The notes below the pieces were generated by a model. The model saw nothing but the letters and a program-made list of their open reading frames with translations. It had not been told where the DNA came from and did no database searches. A stretch of 64,000 nucleotides of DNA from Pseudeuparius sepicola (taxonomy: Eukaryota > Arthropoda > Insecta > Coleoptera > Anthribidae): positions 146,108,257 to 146,172,256 of the forward strand of contig OY987298.1 of assembly GCA_963920635.1 (NCBI GenBank). The letters run 5' to 3'. This document shows positions 33,569 through 43,243 of this stretch, one piece after another. How positions within the stretch are numbered: the first letter of the stretch is position 1; each line of letters starts with the position of its first letter. Both the position numbers and the translations under genes were made by a program.

Positions 33569-34238
33569 CAGGGTGTCCCATTTTGGGTGTTTTTGGGTGT
33601 TTTTCTCAAAAATCTCGGTTATTATTAAAGCTAGAGGGTTGCGGTTTTCACGTCACTGTACTACTTTTTTGAGAGGAATTTGGTGGACCAATCAGATTTT
33701 AGATAAGTTTTATAGTTTCCGCGCATTGGCGCAGGACTGAAATTTTCGACTTTTTGGAAACCTATCTCTCCTGGCTACAACTTATATAATATATCGACAA
33801 ATTTAATCAAGTATTTTTATAGATTTTTTGGCGTAGAATCGAATGGAATAATTAGTTTTTTGGTAGCGGTAATAGTTTTTGAGATATGAACCAAAGTTAT
33901 ATATTTTTTTAAATGGAAACCATAGTTTATATCTCAAAAAACTATTAACGCCACCAAAAAACTAATTATTCCATTCGATTCTACTCCAAAAAATCTATAA
34001 AAATAGTTGATTAAATTTGTCGATATAAAATATATAAGTTGTAGCCAGGAGAGAGGTTTCCAAAAAATCGAAAATTTCAGTCCTGCGCCAATGCGCGGAA
34101 ACTATAAAACTTATCTAAAATCTGATTGGTCCACCAAATTCCTCTCAAAAAAGTAGTACAGTGATGTAAAAACCGCAACCCTCTAGCTTTAATAATAACC
34201 GAGATTTTTGAGAAAAACACCCAAAATGGGACACCCTG
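33569..34238. mobile_element. Foldback H, copy 1, 670 bp
   Basis: Termini CAGGGTGTCCCATTTTGGGT and inverse; TA at 33567-33568 and 34239-34240. The two arms are near-perfect inverted copies with almost no loop (centre near 33910). The flanks form an inverted pair too (TAAGACTCAACG / CATTGAGTCTTA). The same family makes up the outer layer at 54931-57748. Confidence 0.93.
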
Positions 34239-34240
34239 TA

Positions 34241-34752
34241 CATTGAGTCTTAGCTACTGTCTTCCTTTAGGAGAAATTAAAGAAAACTTGAAAAAATGAA
34301 CTTTGCCGCCTCGTATAGCGAAAACCATTACTTTTGAACAAGGAGACAAGTGTTACTTTTGTACAAACTTGGTCATGGGTCAATAAGTTGCAATTTTGTA
34401 GATGTTAAAAACCATACATTTCAGAAAACCGTTATAAAAAGAAACAAACCCCAAGTCCGGTCCTGTACGGCGATCCGGCCCTGGCCCCAGCGGCGGTCCT
34501 GGGCCCTTTCATCGGCTCGCAATTACCGACAGAGTTTCCAATTTCGTAACTATGGGCGGGAAGGAACAGATGGGCCCATCGCCACCGCTCTGCGAATACT
34601 ACCCAAAGGGCAGCTAAGGGGAGAGAATGAGAAACGCCCCCTCCCTTCTCCTGACGTTTCTGGCGTATATTATATAGCACAGATAACATAGATTAGACGT
34701 TATAGTTGCCATACGTCACGAGGATAGTTGTTTCCAGGGACGGATGGGGTAG
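34241..34752. other. Spacer with GC-rich patch
   Basis: 34450-34660 is GC-rich, but neither strand shows a recognisable protein motif. Confidence 0.3.
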
Positions 34753-34828
34753 GGTCAACCCAGAGGCCCTGTATGACACAAAAAGTGACAGTTATTCCTT
34801 TTAACAGAGGTTGGACAACGATCGGATC

Positions 34829-34845
34829 TCTCTCTCTCTCTCTGG
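34829..34845. repeat. (TC)n microsatellite
   Basis: Eight to nine TC units just inside the left terminal repeat of element S. Confidence 0.85.
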
Positions 34846-35597
34846 CGAGGGTCTTATTTTCCCTATGAAATTCATTTTGTGCAACAGACATATATTTTTT
34901 CGCTCTTTCTAACATTCCCCTAGCAACACGATGTATCAAAATTGGATTTTAAGGTTAAGCTAACGACAGTTAACTGCCATAAGCGTAGGTAGATGAGGGC
35001 ACAGTTTAAAATGTATAAAAATATAGATAAAACCAATAAATAGGTAAATAGGTTAGGTAGTAGTATGTTATTTGCAAAGCTTCACTAATAATATTATTGA
35101 AGTTTGAATGGAAAAGTGAAGAAACATATAATTTGTTCCAAGAAAACAGAAATTTTAGGATCAGGATAAAAACATTTATTAAATTTTTGTAGGAGGGTGG
35201 TATATGTAGATAGGTATGTACATAAAATTAAACAAGGCTCTAGCATACCAACTAATCAAACTTTCGAATATTTCTTCAATAGGAATCATAGCTGCAATAA
35301 TAATTATTCCGTTCATTTACAAATAAAAAAGGTCTTTTAAATGGTTTTACTGTATGGTTTCGTTTCTTCAAACTCTCTTCTTATACATACCATCATAATT
35401 TTAAGACAATTAATACTGAAATTTGTACGGAACAAAAAGTTGGAAAGTTTGTTTTGATAATATGAATCAACCAATAATAATAAGGAATTAGGCTGAATAA
35501 AAAATGAGTACCTAGGTATTTAATATCGATATATTATTCTCTCATTCTTTTTTTGGTAAAATAAAAGTTAATAACTTTTTAATTCAAGAGAGATCAT

Positions 35598-35807
35598 CTA
35601 CATTTCAATAAAGAAGACAACAGTATTTTTGTTTTTAAAGATATATTGTAAGTAAATAGGAAAAATCAAACTAGTACAAGTTCTCAGAAATTTATACATA
35701 TTTAATAATGGTTCTTTCTTGCTAAAGTCACGTTCATCAAACGTTGCAGGAGATGATCCTTTCTTCAGCACAACCTGACACTCAAAATCCATGTCGGAGA
35801 AGTGAAC
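35598..35807 (-). pseudogene. THAP domain, second exon (element S)
   Basis: Read on the minus strand after a TTTCAGAG acceptor (about 35808-35814), the exon begins VHFSDMDFECQVVLKKGSSP and continues ATFDERDFSKK. Joined to exon 1 it completes the THAP signature ICEVHF (C-x2-H) and the following HFs..DFE...LK.gs.Pt.fd. The open frame runs to a stop at 35598 with a low-complexity tail that is probably intronic read-through. The protein would bind element ends through this zinc-dependent fold. The long intron (about 540 bp) and loss of everything downstream mark a deleted copy. Exon phase agrees with exon 1 if the acceptor is the AG immediately before GTTCAC. Confidence 0.75.
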
Positions 35808-36348
35808 CTCTGAAAGTTAAAGAACTATAAATTTAAGCTACCTAAACATAATAAAACGCTGCCATCAAATGCTATTTTTTTATCAGCAAGAAATTTGTAA
35901 TGGAATATAAGCTCACACATTTAACTGACTACACAAAAAGGGTTCTTTATATTCCCACCCGTGTTAACTTCTTTTTTGTCCGATTTTGTTGGTCTTGGTG
36001 CAAAATAAAGCACCTTCAAAACTGCCTCTCTCTAACACATATACTTACATTTTTATTATTCCATGAAACGAAAAATGCCTAGCCCGGTCCAGTGTAAATA
36101 TACCTAACAGGTTTTACCTCCTTGAAGGGCAAAAATTTTAATTTGATCTCTTTAACATTGGGGGTTTGTAGAACCTTATGGACTTTTATTGAAAATAAAT
36201 AGGTAGGTACTAATATTTAATACGTATTAATTTAGGTATCTTATGTTATGTTGCTGATGCAGATTAAGAAAATTATTCTGCAGATTAAAATCACAGATCA
36301 AACAAAAAATAAAAAACTAGAGATACTTATGTAATTAAATTTACTTAC

Positions 36349-36498
36349 CTCGCAAATTTTCGTATCATTTCCAACTCTCATGTTAGGGTATTTCATTTGC
36401 ACCATCGTGCTCGTTCTTCTGCGCTTTTTGGAAAGGGTGTTATGAAAAATTCATCCTGCTCAGAATTCTTGCAGTTTCTTATTACACAAGATGTCACT
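36349..36498 (-). pseudogene. THAP domain, first exon (element S, frameshifted)
   Basis: The minus strand encodes CVIRNCKNSEQDEFFITPFP then KSAEERARWCK. After a one-base deletion in an A run near 36398 it continues MKYPNMRVGNDTKICE to a GTAAG donor (36348-36344). This gives C-x4-C, the buried F..FP, the invariant Trp and, across the intron, C-x2-H: the full C2CH zinc module of a THAP DNA-binding domain in the right order. An in-frame stop lies a few codons upstream, so the true start is lost or in another exon. Position just inside the right terminal repeat matches an N-terminal DNA-binding domain of a P-type transposase. Confidence 0.8.
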
Positions 36499-36698
36499 TT
36501 TAACTGTTAACATTCCTTTTTGCAAAAGAAAATGAGCACGCTCAATAATTTGTCGACAGTTTTGTTGACAAACTGGCACCTGCCAAGATAAGAATATAAT
36601 AAAAACAATGTTACTAGATCTGCCAAAATCTGTTGTCCAACCTCTGTTAAAACGAATAACTGTCACTTTTTGTGTCATACAGGGCCTCTAGGTCAACC

Positions 36699-37130
36699 GG
36701 CCCGGGAAGTTTAGTCGACTAAAAAACACCAAAAATTAAAACAGCCGTATTCTCTATAATACAAAAAAAAACATAAAAATGACAAACTAGACTAGATATA
36801 ATATTTAATTTAATTAATGCTTTTTACCACGTTTTTATTAAAAAACTGACTAAAAAAAATTCTCCTAGCCTCATAAAGATTCGAAAAATGTGGGGCACAT
36901 GCAACAGATTCCAGTGTCGAGGGGTAGCTGTCGTTGAGAAAACATATATTTAATACTTTTTTACTTTACTTAAAAAAAAATCTTCATTATCAATTTGATT
37001 TAAAAAAGCTTTCTCTATAATATATTCACTATCATAAAAGGCTCTAATCTAGTATCTTGTAATCTACAGTATGTCCGCGTTTGCTTGTGAACACTCTAGA
37101 AATCTGTGAAGATATCTCACAGATACTACT
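36699..37130. other. AT-rich spacer
   Basis: No gene or long repeat seen. Confidence 0.4.
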
Positions 37131-37134
37131 ATTT

Positions 37135-37850
37135 TGACTTGTACAAAATATCAGTAGGTACTCAGTTATACAAAGTTCACAAAGTGGGGAAAAATAAAAA
37201 AAAAGTAGATTTTCCAGAGTACCCTGTATAAACCAGAAGGCACAGGTTGGAATTTTTTTTTGTAAATCGATTAACTTTGCCTGAGGTATTATTGTATGTA
37301 CGTAGTATAGCCAGTCTATCTCATACAGGGTGTTCGTAAAAAAATCAAATTTGACAAAAAAATCATTTATTAAAAAAATTATCAAAAAATGGATTTTACA
37401 TTAGGCCCCTCCTAGGTAACTGTCAAAGATGTAGAAGCTTTGTTTTTGTTTTCATGGCATTCCATTCATGTCACACCTGATTTGATTGATGTGATATGTT
37501 GATGAATAAATCATAATTAAGGATGGTGGATGACGCCTCCAATTGTTAGGAAATGTTAAAATCAAGTATGTTTTCCAAGGGGTATCGACATAATGCAGTA
37601 GAATCCCTAATTTTTTCTTTAAATATTTTTTCAATACAGGATTTCATCAAATTTGATTTTTTTACGAACATACCGTGTAGGAGCTAGACTGGCTATCAAT
37701 AAAACCTCAGACAAAGCGTAATCGATTTGCAAAAAAAGATCATCAACCTGTGCCCTGTGGTTCATACAGGGTACTCTGGAAAATCTGGCCCTACTTTGTG
37801 AATGCCCTATATAACTTAGAGTAATGATATTTTCTACAAAACGTTTTGAG
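37135..37850. repeat. Outer palindrome surrounding a younger foldback
   Basis: Arms 37135-37323 and 37680-37850 are inverted matches (actttgtga...attttccagagtaccctgtat...aacctgtgcc...TAGCCAGTCTA). The inner element at 37326-37677 lies exactly at the centre. The arms contain an internal 'accctgta' terminus from a still older element. Confidence 0.8.
37326..37677. mobile_element. TA-flanked inverted-repeat element, 352 bp
   Basis: Termini CAGGGTGTTCGTAAAAAAAT / ATTTTTTTACGAACATACCGTG; TA at 37324-37325 and 37678-37679. The interior (minus strand) reads PWKTYLILTFPNNW, faintly like the yL...FPnnW segment of DDE_3 transposases, which is too short to call. Confidence 0.85.
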
Positions 37851-38270
37851 CTATGGCCACCATTCATTTTATTCTTAAAAGAATGCCTAATATGATATTC
37901 TGAAATATGTTCGTTTAAAAAAAAAACATACCTAGTTATCCATGGAATAATAACCCAGTCGAAATAGTATAGTGTCTGTGAAATACCTTCCTCTAGGTGA
38001 ATCTAAAAAAATATATGATAAATGTTACTCGGCTCTTCATAGATTTCTAGAGTGACACACTGTCACTGTATTCGTTAATCTATTTTTATATCTTAATGTT
38101 GAAAACGACTATTCACATTCAGCTTGAGAAATAGGCAATGCCAAAATGTACTGATATGCAGAAGCCCCTTGGAATATATTAGGAAGGGAAGAAAAGTTCC
38201 GGATTGGGCATATAGGGACGTCGCGTCATCGACTGCCCGACCGTCCCATCCGTCCCTGGTTGTTTCATAT
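37851..38270. other. Spacer with no recognised feature
   Basis: No gene supported. 'ccatccgtccctgg' near 38236 is inverted relative to 34733-34746, possibly by chance. Confidence 0.35.
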
Positions 38271-38275
38271 ACAGG

Positions 38276-38560
38276 GTGGTCCAACTTTTATGGATAAAAC
38301 TTCAGGAATCTGTAGAAAACGTCAATATAAATAGGTTTTTTTCCTTAGACAAGGGAGAGTAGAGAGTGTGCCCAAATATCAATGCGACGCCATAATTTGG
38401 TGCCAGACGTCGTGCGTGACAGCAGGTTTAGTTTTTGTGATTTTGGGCTAATACGGACTGAAGACATTGTTATTTTTATGGCATCATAATGGTGTTTTGC
38501 TCAGCTTTTGGTTGCAAGAGTCGAAATGAACAGAAATAGTATCAGAGATAACCTTTTATA
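38276..38560 (+). pseudogene. 5' end of a second THAP-type gene
   Basis: At ATG 38489 the frame reads MVFCSAFGCKSRNEQK and then hits stops. MvfCsafgCknR is the characteristic start of many insect THAP proteins (C-x4-C spacing retained). The upstream 200 bp is moderately GC-rich and leader-like, beginning beside a TACAGGGTGGTCC terminus at 38272. Downstream the FP and Trp parts of the domain are missing, and a piece of element C follows at 38573. With only sixteen residues the call rests on the cysteine spacing and the exact MVFCSAFGC word. It could come from a host THAP gene or another P-like transposon. Confidence 0.45.
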
Positions 38561-38572
38561 GGTAAATATTAT

Positions 38573-38655
38573 TTTCTTGAAATCGGCAGTGAAGTGTCCC
38601 AAAATAGTCATTTAACTATTCGTATACATTGCGAAATTGTTACCAGCGCTGGTAC
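38573..38655 (-). repeat. Element C scrap
   Basis: TTTTCTTGAAATCGGCAGTG, AAGTGTCCCAAAAT and 'cattgcgaaattgttacc' match the ends and middle of C with the centre deleted. Confidence 0.65.
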
Positions 38656-38658
38656 CAT

Positions 38659-39109
38659 TGTCAGTTTTATTATCATGGCTGACTTGATTTGTCATTTGGT
38701 TTTATTGTTTGGCCTACTCAGATCGAACATCAGACACCGACCATGAGACCAATGTATCTAGTTTGATGGAGCTTCTCTGATAAATATCTCGGAAACGGAA
38801 ATGTGTAAGTTGTAAAATAGAGAAAACCACTTTCATTTCCGCTATAACCGGAAGTTATATTAAAATACTGAATATTCGGGAATACTACTTAAAGGTTCTC
38901 TAATGGATGTGTCTATGTAAAAAAATATATTTTTTTATTTTGCAAAAAATGTTTTTTCGCGATAACTTTTTTACCGACCCCCGTATACAAAATTAGGGTA
39001 CACCCTCGAATTCCCCTTAATTTTTACTACAATCTCATTTTTTGAATGACGATTTTATGTTAACGTGTCTCCACGTAGCACACTTTTTCCGCTTGGATGG
39101 GCCACCCTG
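38659..39109. mobile_element. Solo arm of the 24936-26205 foldback family
   Basis: Near-identical to 25755-26205, ending GGGCCACCCTG before TA at 39110-39111. The left arm and loop are absent. The TA at its right edge lies in the GTAC of the family C palindrome, showing it inserted into C and later lost its other half. Confidence 0.85.
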
Positions 39110-39228
39110 TACCTTGGCACTGAAGTTCTTTTTATGACTCATGTGGTTTATTTGCCTCGGCCAGAGGCCTCGGCAACTAATTTCCACATGAGTCATAAAA
39201 AGTTGAACTTCAGTGCCTTGGTACATAA
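39110..39228. repeat. GTAC palindrome of family C, copy 2
   Basis: TACCTTGGCACTGAAGTTC to its inverse GAACTTCAGTGCCTTGGTAC, with the same CTCGGCCAGAGGCCTCGGC centre as at 16008. Confidence 0.88.
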
Positions 39229-39816
39229 ATAACTATTATAGTTAGAAGAATAGCTTCAAGGAAAAAGACATCGTATTATTTGTATACTGTCTCAAACAAC
39301 TAAAATTGTGTTGCTTTGTCGAAATTTGGTCCCTTTAGAAACCAACAGTAATGCTTTATAGGCATTTTTCATTCTCTACCAGTCCCACGCTATACGCCAC
39401 TGGTGGTGCCGATCTGGCCACACTCAATTTGGCTGGATTATGCGTCCTCTCTCCCCTCCCTTGTCTAAGGGGTCTAAGGGTACACTCATTTTTTCAAGAA
39501 GTAGAATTTTTTTTTATAAAGCATGACTTCGTCGTAAAAGTAAAAAAAATCTAGTCAACTTCAACCGTGGAAACATTGTATAACTTACCAGAATCTCAAT
39601 TTTTCGACTAAACGGCCTACTTTGATTTTTTCATAATGTTTGCAGATATTTCGTCATAATTATTGCAAGACACTCAAAGTAAGCAAAGTGCCCGTATATG
39701 GTGAGCATATATATATATATGTATTCATTCTAACCATTTTTTAATTCAAATTATACGTATCGTCCAATATAAGGGTCACCTCGATATCGGGAAAAAAGAA
39801 ATAATTGAAGTAGGCC
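39229..39816. other. Spacer; (AT)n near 39706
   Basis: No gene supported. A short (AT)n run at about 39706-39721. Confidence 0.4.
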
Positions 39817-39823
39817 GATTTGT

Positions 39824-41200
39824 ATGAGGCGCCATTTCGGACTAAATTATTATTTTTGAATATATAAATTTCTCGCCCTAATATATTTTTTAATATGATA
39901 TTTATAGAAATTTGCGTGAATAATATTTTTTAGTCAAATTTATATATTACGCATCGCCCAAAAGTATATATTACAGTAAACGCAAAAAAATATATCAAAA
40001 CACGATATTATATTAATTTGGTGCGCCAATATATAATAATTTAGGGTACCACTGGTCGTCACCAGAGGTCGCGCCGCGCATCCCTAAAGTGCACCGGCAA
40101 CGCTGCAGCAGAAAGTGCAGAAGCCCGAAATCGAAATATTTATTTTTAAATATGATATTTATAGAAATTTGCGTGAATAATCTTTTTCTAGTCAAATTTA
40201 TATATTACGCATCGCCCAAAAGTATATATTACAGTAAACGCAAAAACATATATCAAAACACGATATATTAATTTGGTGCGCCAATATACATTAATTTAGG
40301 GTACCACCGGTCGTCACCAGAGGTCGCGCCGCGCATCCCTAAAGTGCACCGGTAACGCTGCAGCAGAAAGCGTAGAAGCCCGAAGTCGAAGTGATTATGA
40401 TTACCGACGTACTGGATGTTCTTTTTCTGTGTCAGGTTTGGGATTTGATGTTTTGTGGTGTATAACCCCACAATCATCTTACATATTAGTTTCCCGCCCG
40501 CATGATAGCCAGTTCCTACAACAAAACGAAGGCGAAACGAAAACGATCATGCGGGCGGGAAACTAATAATACCACAAGACATCAAATCCCAAACCTGACT
40601 CAGAAAAAGAACATCCAGTACGTCGGTAATCATAATCACTTCGACTTCGGGCTTCTGCGCTTTCTGCTGCAGCGTTACCGGTGCACTTTAGGGATGCGCG
40701 GCGCGACCTCTGGTGACGACCGGTGGTACCCTAAATTATTATATATTGGCGCACCAAATTAATATATCGTGTTTTGATATATGTTTTTGCGTTTACTGTA
40801 ATATATACTTTTGGGCGATGCGTAATATATAAATTTGACTAGAAAAAGATTATTCACGCAAATTTCTATAAATATCATATAAAAAAAATTTCGACTTCGG
40901 GCTTCTGCACTTTCTGCTGCAGCGTTGCCGGTGCACTTTAGGGATGCGCAGCGCGACCTCTGGTGACGACCAGTGGTACCCTAAATTATTATATATTGGC
41001 GCACCAAATTAATATATCGTGTTTTGATATATTTTTTTGCGTTTACTGTAATATATATTTTTGGGCGATGCGTAATATATAAATTTGACTAAAAAAGATT
41101 ATTCACGCAAATTTTTATAAATATCATATTAAAAAAATATATTAGCGCGAGAAATTTATATATTCAAAAATAATAATTTAGTCCGAAATGGCGCCTCATA
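39824..41200. mobile_element. Foldback R with tandem subrepeats in each arm, 1377 bp
   Basis: Arms 39824-40506 and 40544-41200 are inverted copies around a 37-bp loop. Each arm holds two direct copies of a unit of about 250 bp (left starts 39893 and 40150; right 40641 and 40891). Ends ATGAGGCGCCATTTCGGACT and inverse, flanked by GATTTGT at 39817-39823 and 41201-41207 (7-bp duplication, with one extra A on the right). Long arms built of tandem subrepeats recall Drosophila Foldback/Galileo elements; the relation is inference. Confidence 0.9.
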
Positions 41201-41207
41201 GATTTGT

Positions 41208-41948
41208 CTCAAAAATGAGAATCTGGTTAGCTTTTAATTTAATCCTAAATAATTTTTCTTTACAAGCATTTAAATATAGGTAGGTAATTTACTTTTGAGG
41301 ATCTTTTTAAACTAGCCCTAAAAAAACCCGGATATTAATTAATTTGTCCCATTTTCACAAGACCAGTTTCAGAACAAGATGGAGTTATTCCCAGAATATC
41401 CCAATCCAACTAGAAATTCGTTTCTTTCACCAATCCAGGGACACACTGTATATAAAGTTTGAGAGAAGAAATCATGAAATAACACAGAGCAAATTGGAAA
41501 TTCCACTTACCTAAAATCTTTTTTAACCAATCGGCTTTGGTAAAAAAAAATCATGCGGTTGAAATTTGGCAAATTTTGGGATTTTTTCTTTAAAACCGCT
41601 AACCAAAGAAAATATCTCTTACACAAAGGAATTCTACATAGAAAATATATACAAAAAATGTTTTTACCAAAATCGGTAATAATCAACAAAAAAGTTCTAG
41701 CAGTGACTATAGAAGGAATCTATAGTCACTGGTTATAGCACGTTTAAGAAATGCGACAAAACGAAAAACGCCCTGTATCTCCTAAACGAATCAAGATATA
41801 TCAGGATGCGGTTGGCGGCATTCAACTTTTCTCCAAAATCGAGCACCGCATACATGTCTATATCCTGGGGAAATAGGAGAAAGCCCCAAGAGCGTCAAAT
41901 TTTGTGTATATTTTGTGCAAAATAAGTATTGTATTTGGTAATAACTAG
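41208..41948. other. Spacer with a perfect hairpin at 41701-41731
   Basis: CAGTGACTATAGA and its exact inverse are separated by AGGAA (41701-41731). 'cactgtatataaag' near 41447 may be an isolated transposon end. No gene supported. Confidence 0.5.
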
Positions 41949-41956
41949 GTAGGTGC

Positions 41957-42390
41957 CAATGACGTCAAAACCTATAGACGTGGTGCCTCATTGTTAAAAT
42001 GCCCTTTATTTTGACTCCAAGATTAAATATATCCATACTACTCTAAAAACATGCTACAAACAAAGACAGAAAGTCAACCATCAACCAACTATACACCCGG
42101 TGATTTCCGGTTATAGTTCCTCCAGAATCACACTTAGATATTGCATGTTTTTTCTTGTTTGGGGGCGCCGGAAGCATCGGAACCTCACCTGAAGACTCGG
42201 GGGATGGTCTAACGACGCCAGCCTCCGAGCCCAGAGTCGAAATAAGTTCGCTACGGCTCGACAAAAAGGGGCAATTTCTGACAATCTCGCGACATTTTCG
42301 GAATAATTTAATGGAGCCCTTAGAATGTGATTAGTTCCGGGCGTCAAGCGTTTATCAAAACAAACCTGTCTATAGGTTCTGACGTCATTG
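41957..42390 (-). mobile_element. Element D, copy 2, 434 bp, 8-bp duplication
   Basis: Inverse orientation to copy 1 and the same length. Flanked by GTAGGTGC at 41949-41956 and 42391-42398. Differences from copy 1 are scattered substitutions. Confidence 0.92.
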
Positions 42391-42398
42391 GTAGGTGC

Positions 42399-42924
42399 CT
42401 ACCTATATTATGATTATGTCATGTACACACACAGTTTTGCTGATCGTACGATTACGTAACTGGGTCACCTACAAACGATTAGTTTTTAAATTTGCTAATT
42501 GGGTTCATATTATCAACTCGATGACCCAATTGTGGCTAGTGCTCTGCCGGAAGGGAAATGGCTGGTAATTTATTTGTTGACGATAAAACCATGTGAAACG
42601 GGACAAAAACTGCGAAACATAACGCCCACTATAACAGATAAAAATGGCCTTCCTCGATGAAGGAAAAACACGTCTGGTTTGTGTTTCCAAGAAATAATAT
42701 GAGAGTGGACGGAATAATAAATTTTGGCGATTTGCAAGTGAAATATTTTTTTCGGGTTATTGATTGATGCATATTTTTGTGCTTCTCAGAAGTTCCGAAA
42801 TAAATCTAATAGGAAAACCACCCGACAAAGTTTATTAACGGAACTTGTGAGATGGCGTTTAGCTTGAAACTTTTTGTTCTTAGCAAAGAGATGTTTGTGT
42901 AATAAAAAATATATTATTAGAGCT
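42399..42924. other. Spacer with no recognised feature
   Basis: Unique-looking, moderately AT-rich DNA, no gene supported. Confidence 0.4.
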
Positions 42925-43205
42925 AATTACAAGCTTTTATTTAACTTGCCATGTTATTTCTAGTATGTATGTGCAGGTCGAATCTTGCAAGCTGAATTAG
43001 AACCACTTCCTGACATCCGATTGAGCTGAAATTTTGCATACACCTTTAGTTCCGGTGACAATACAATATGCAATACTCAATATGGTAATACTTTCAAAAT
43101 GGCCGCCGCTCCAAGATGGCTGATGATGTATTTTTCGTCAACCCCCTTAATATGGGTATCAAATGAAAGGGCTTGAAGAGTAGAAAACGATAAAGTTATA
43201 CGACT
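42925..43205 (-). mobile_element. Element Q2, truncated after one array unit
   Basis: Starts with the Q end (caagcttttatttaacttgc), then the conserved tail (gcaagctgaattagaacc...gagctgaaattttgcatac) and a single CCGCTCCAAGATGGC unit. The array and palindrome beyond are missing. Confidence 0.75.
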
Positions 43206-43243
43206 TAGGTTATTTTGTAAATATATGTATCTCAAAGCATATA

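Larger units (their letters stand above)
34761..36690 (-). mobile_element. P-like transposon S, 1930 bp, 8-bp duplication GGTCAACC
   Basis: GGTCAACC flanks the element at 34753-34760 and 36691-36698. Terminal repeats of about 50 bp start CAGAGGCCCTGTATGACACA (left) and TAGAGGCC... (right, inverted). Two exons of a THAP domain lie on the minus strand just inside the right end. A THAP N-terminus plus an 8-bp GC-rich duplication points to the P superfamily; the YAGAGG terminus alone would also suit hAT. No catalytic part was found, so it is an internally deleted, non-autonomous copy. Confidence 0.8.

Noticed and set aside
37452..37634. TYLILTFPNNW as a further transposase core
   Set aside because: Only about ten residues resemble the family, and the flanking DGAPPH and SPDL/FFLWG motifs are absent; noted but not called.
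34733..38250. Inverted CCAGGGACGGATGGG word bounding a 3.5-kb element
   Set aside because: A 15-bp match is near the chance level for a window this size, and the flanks do not extend it.
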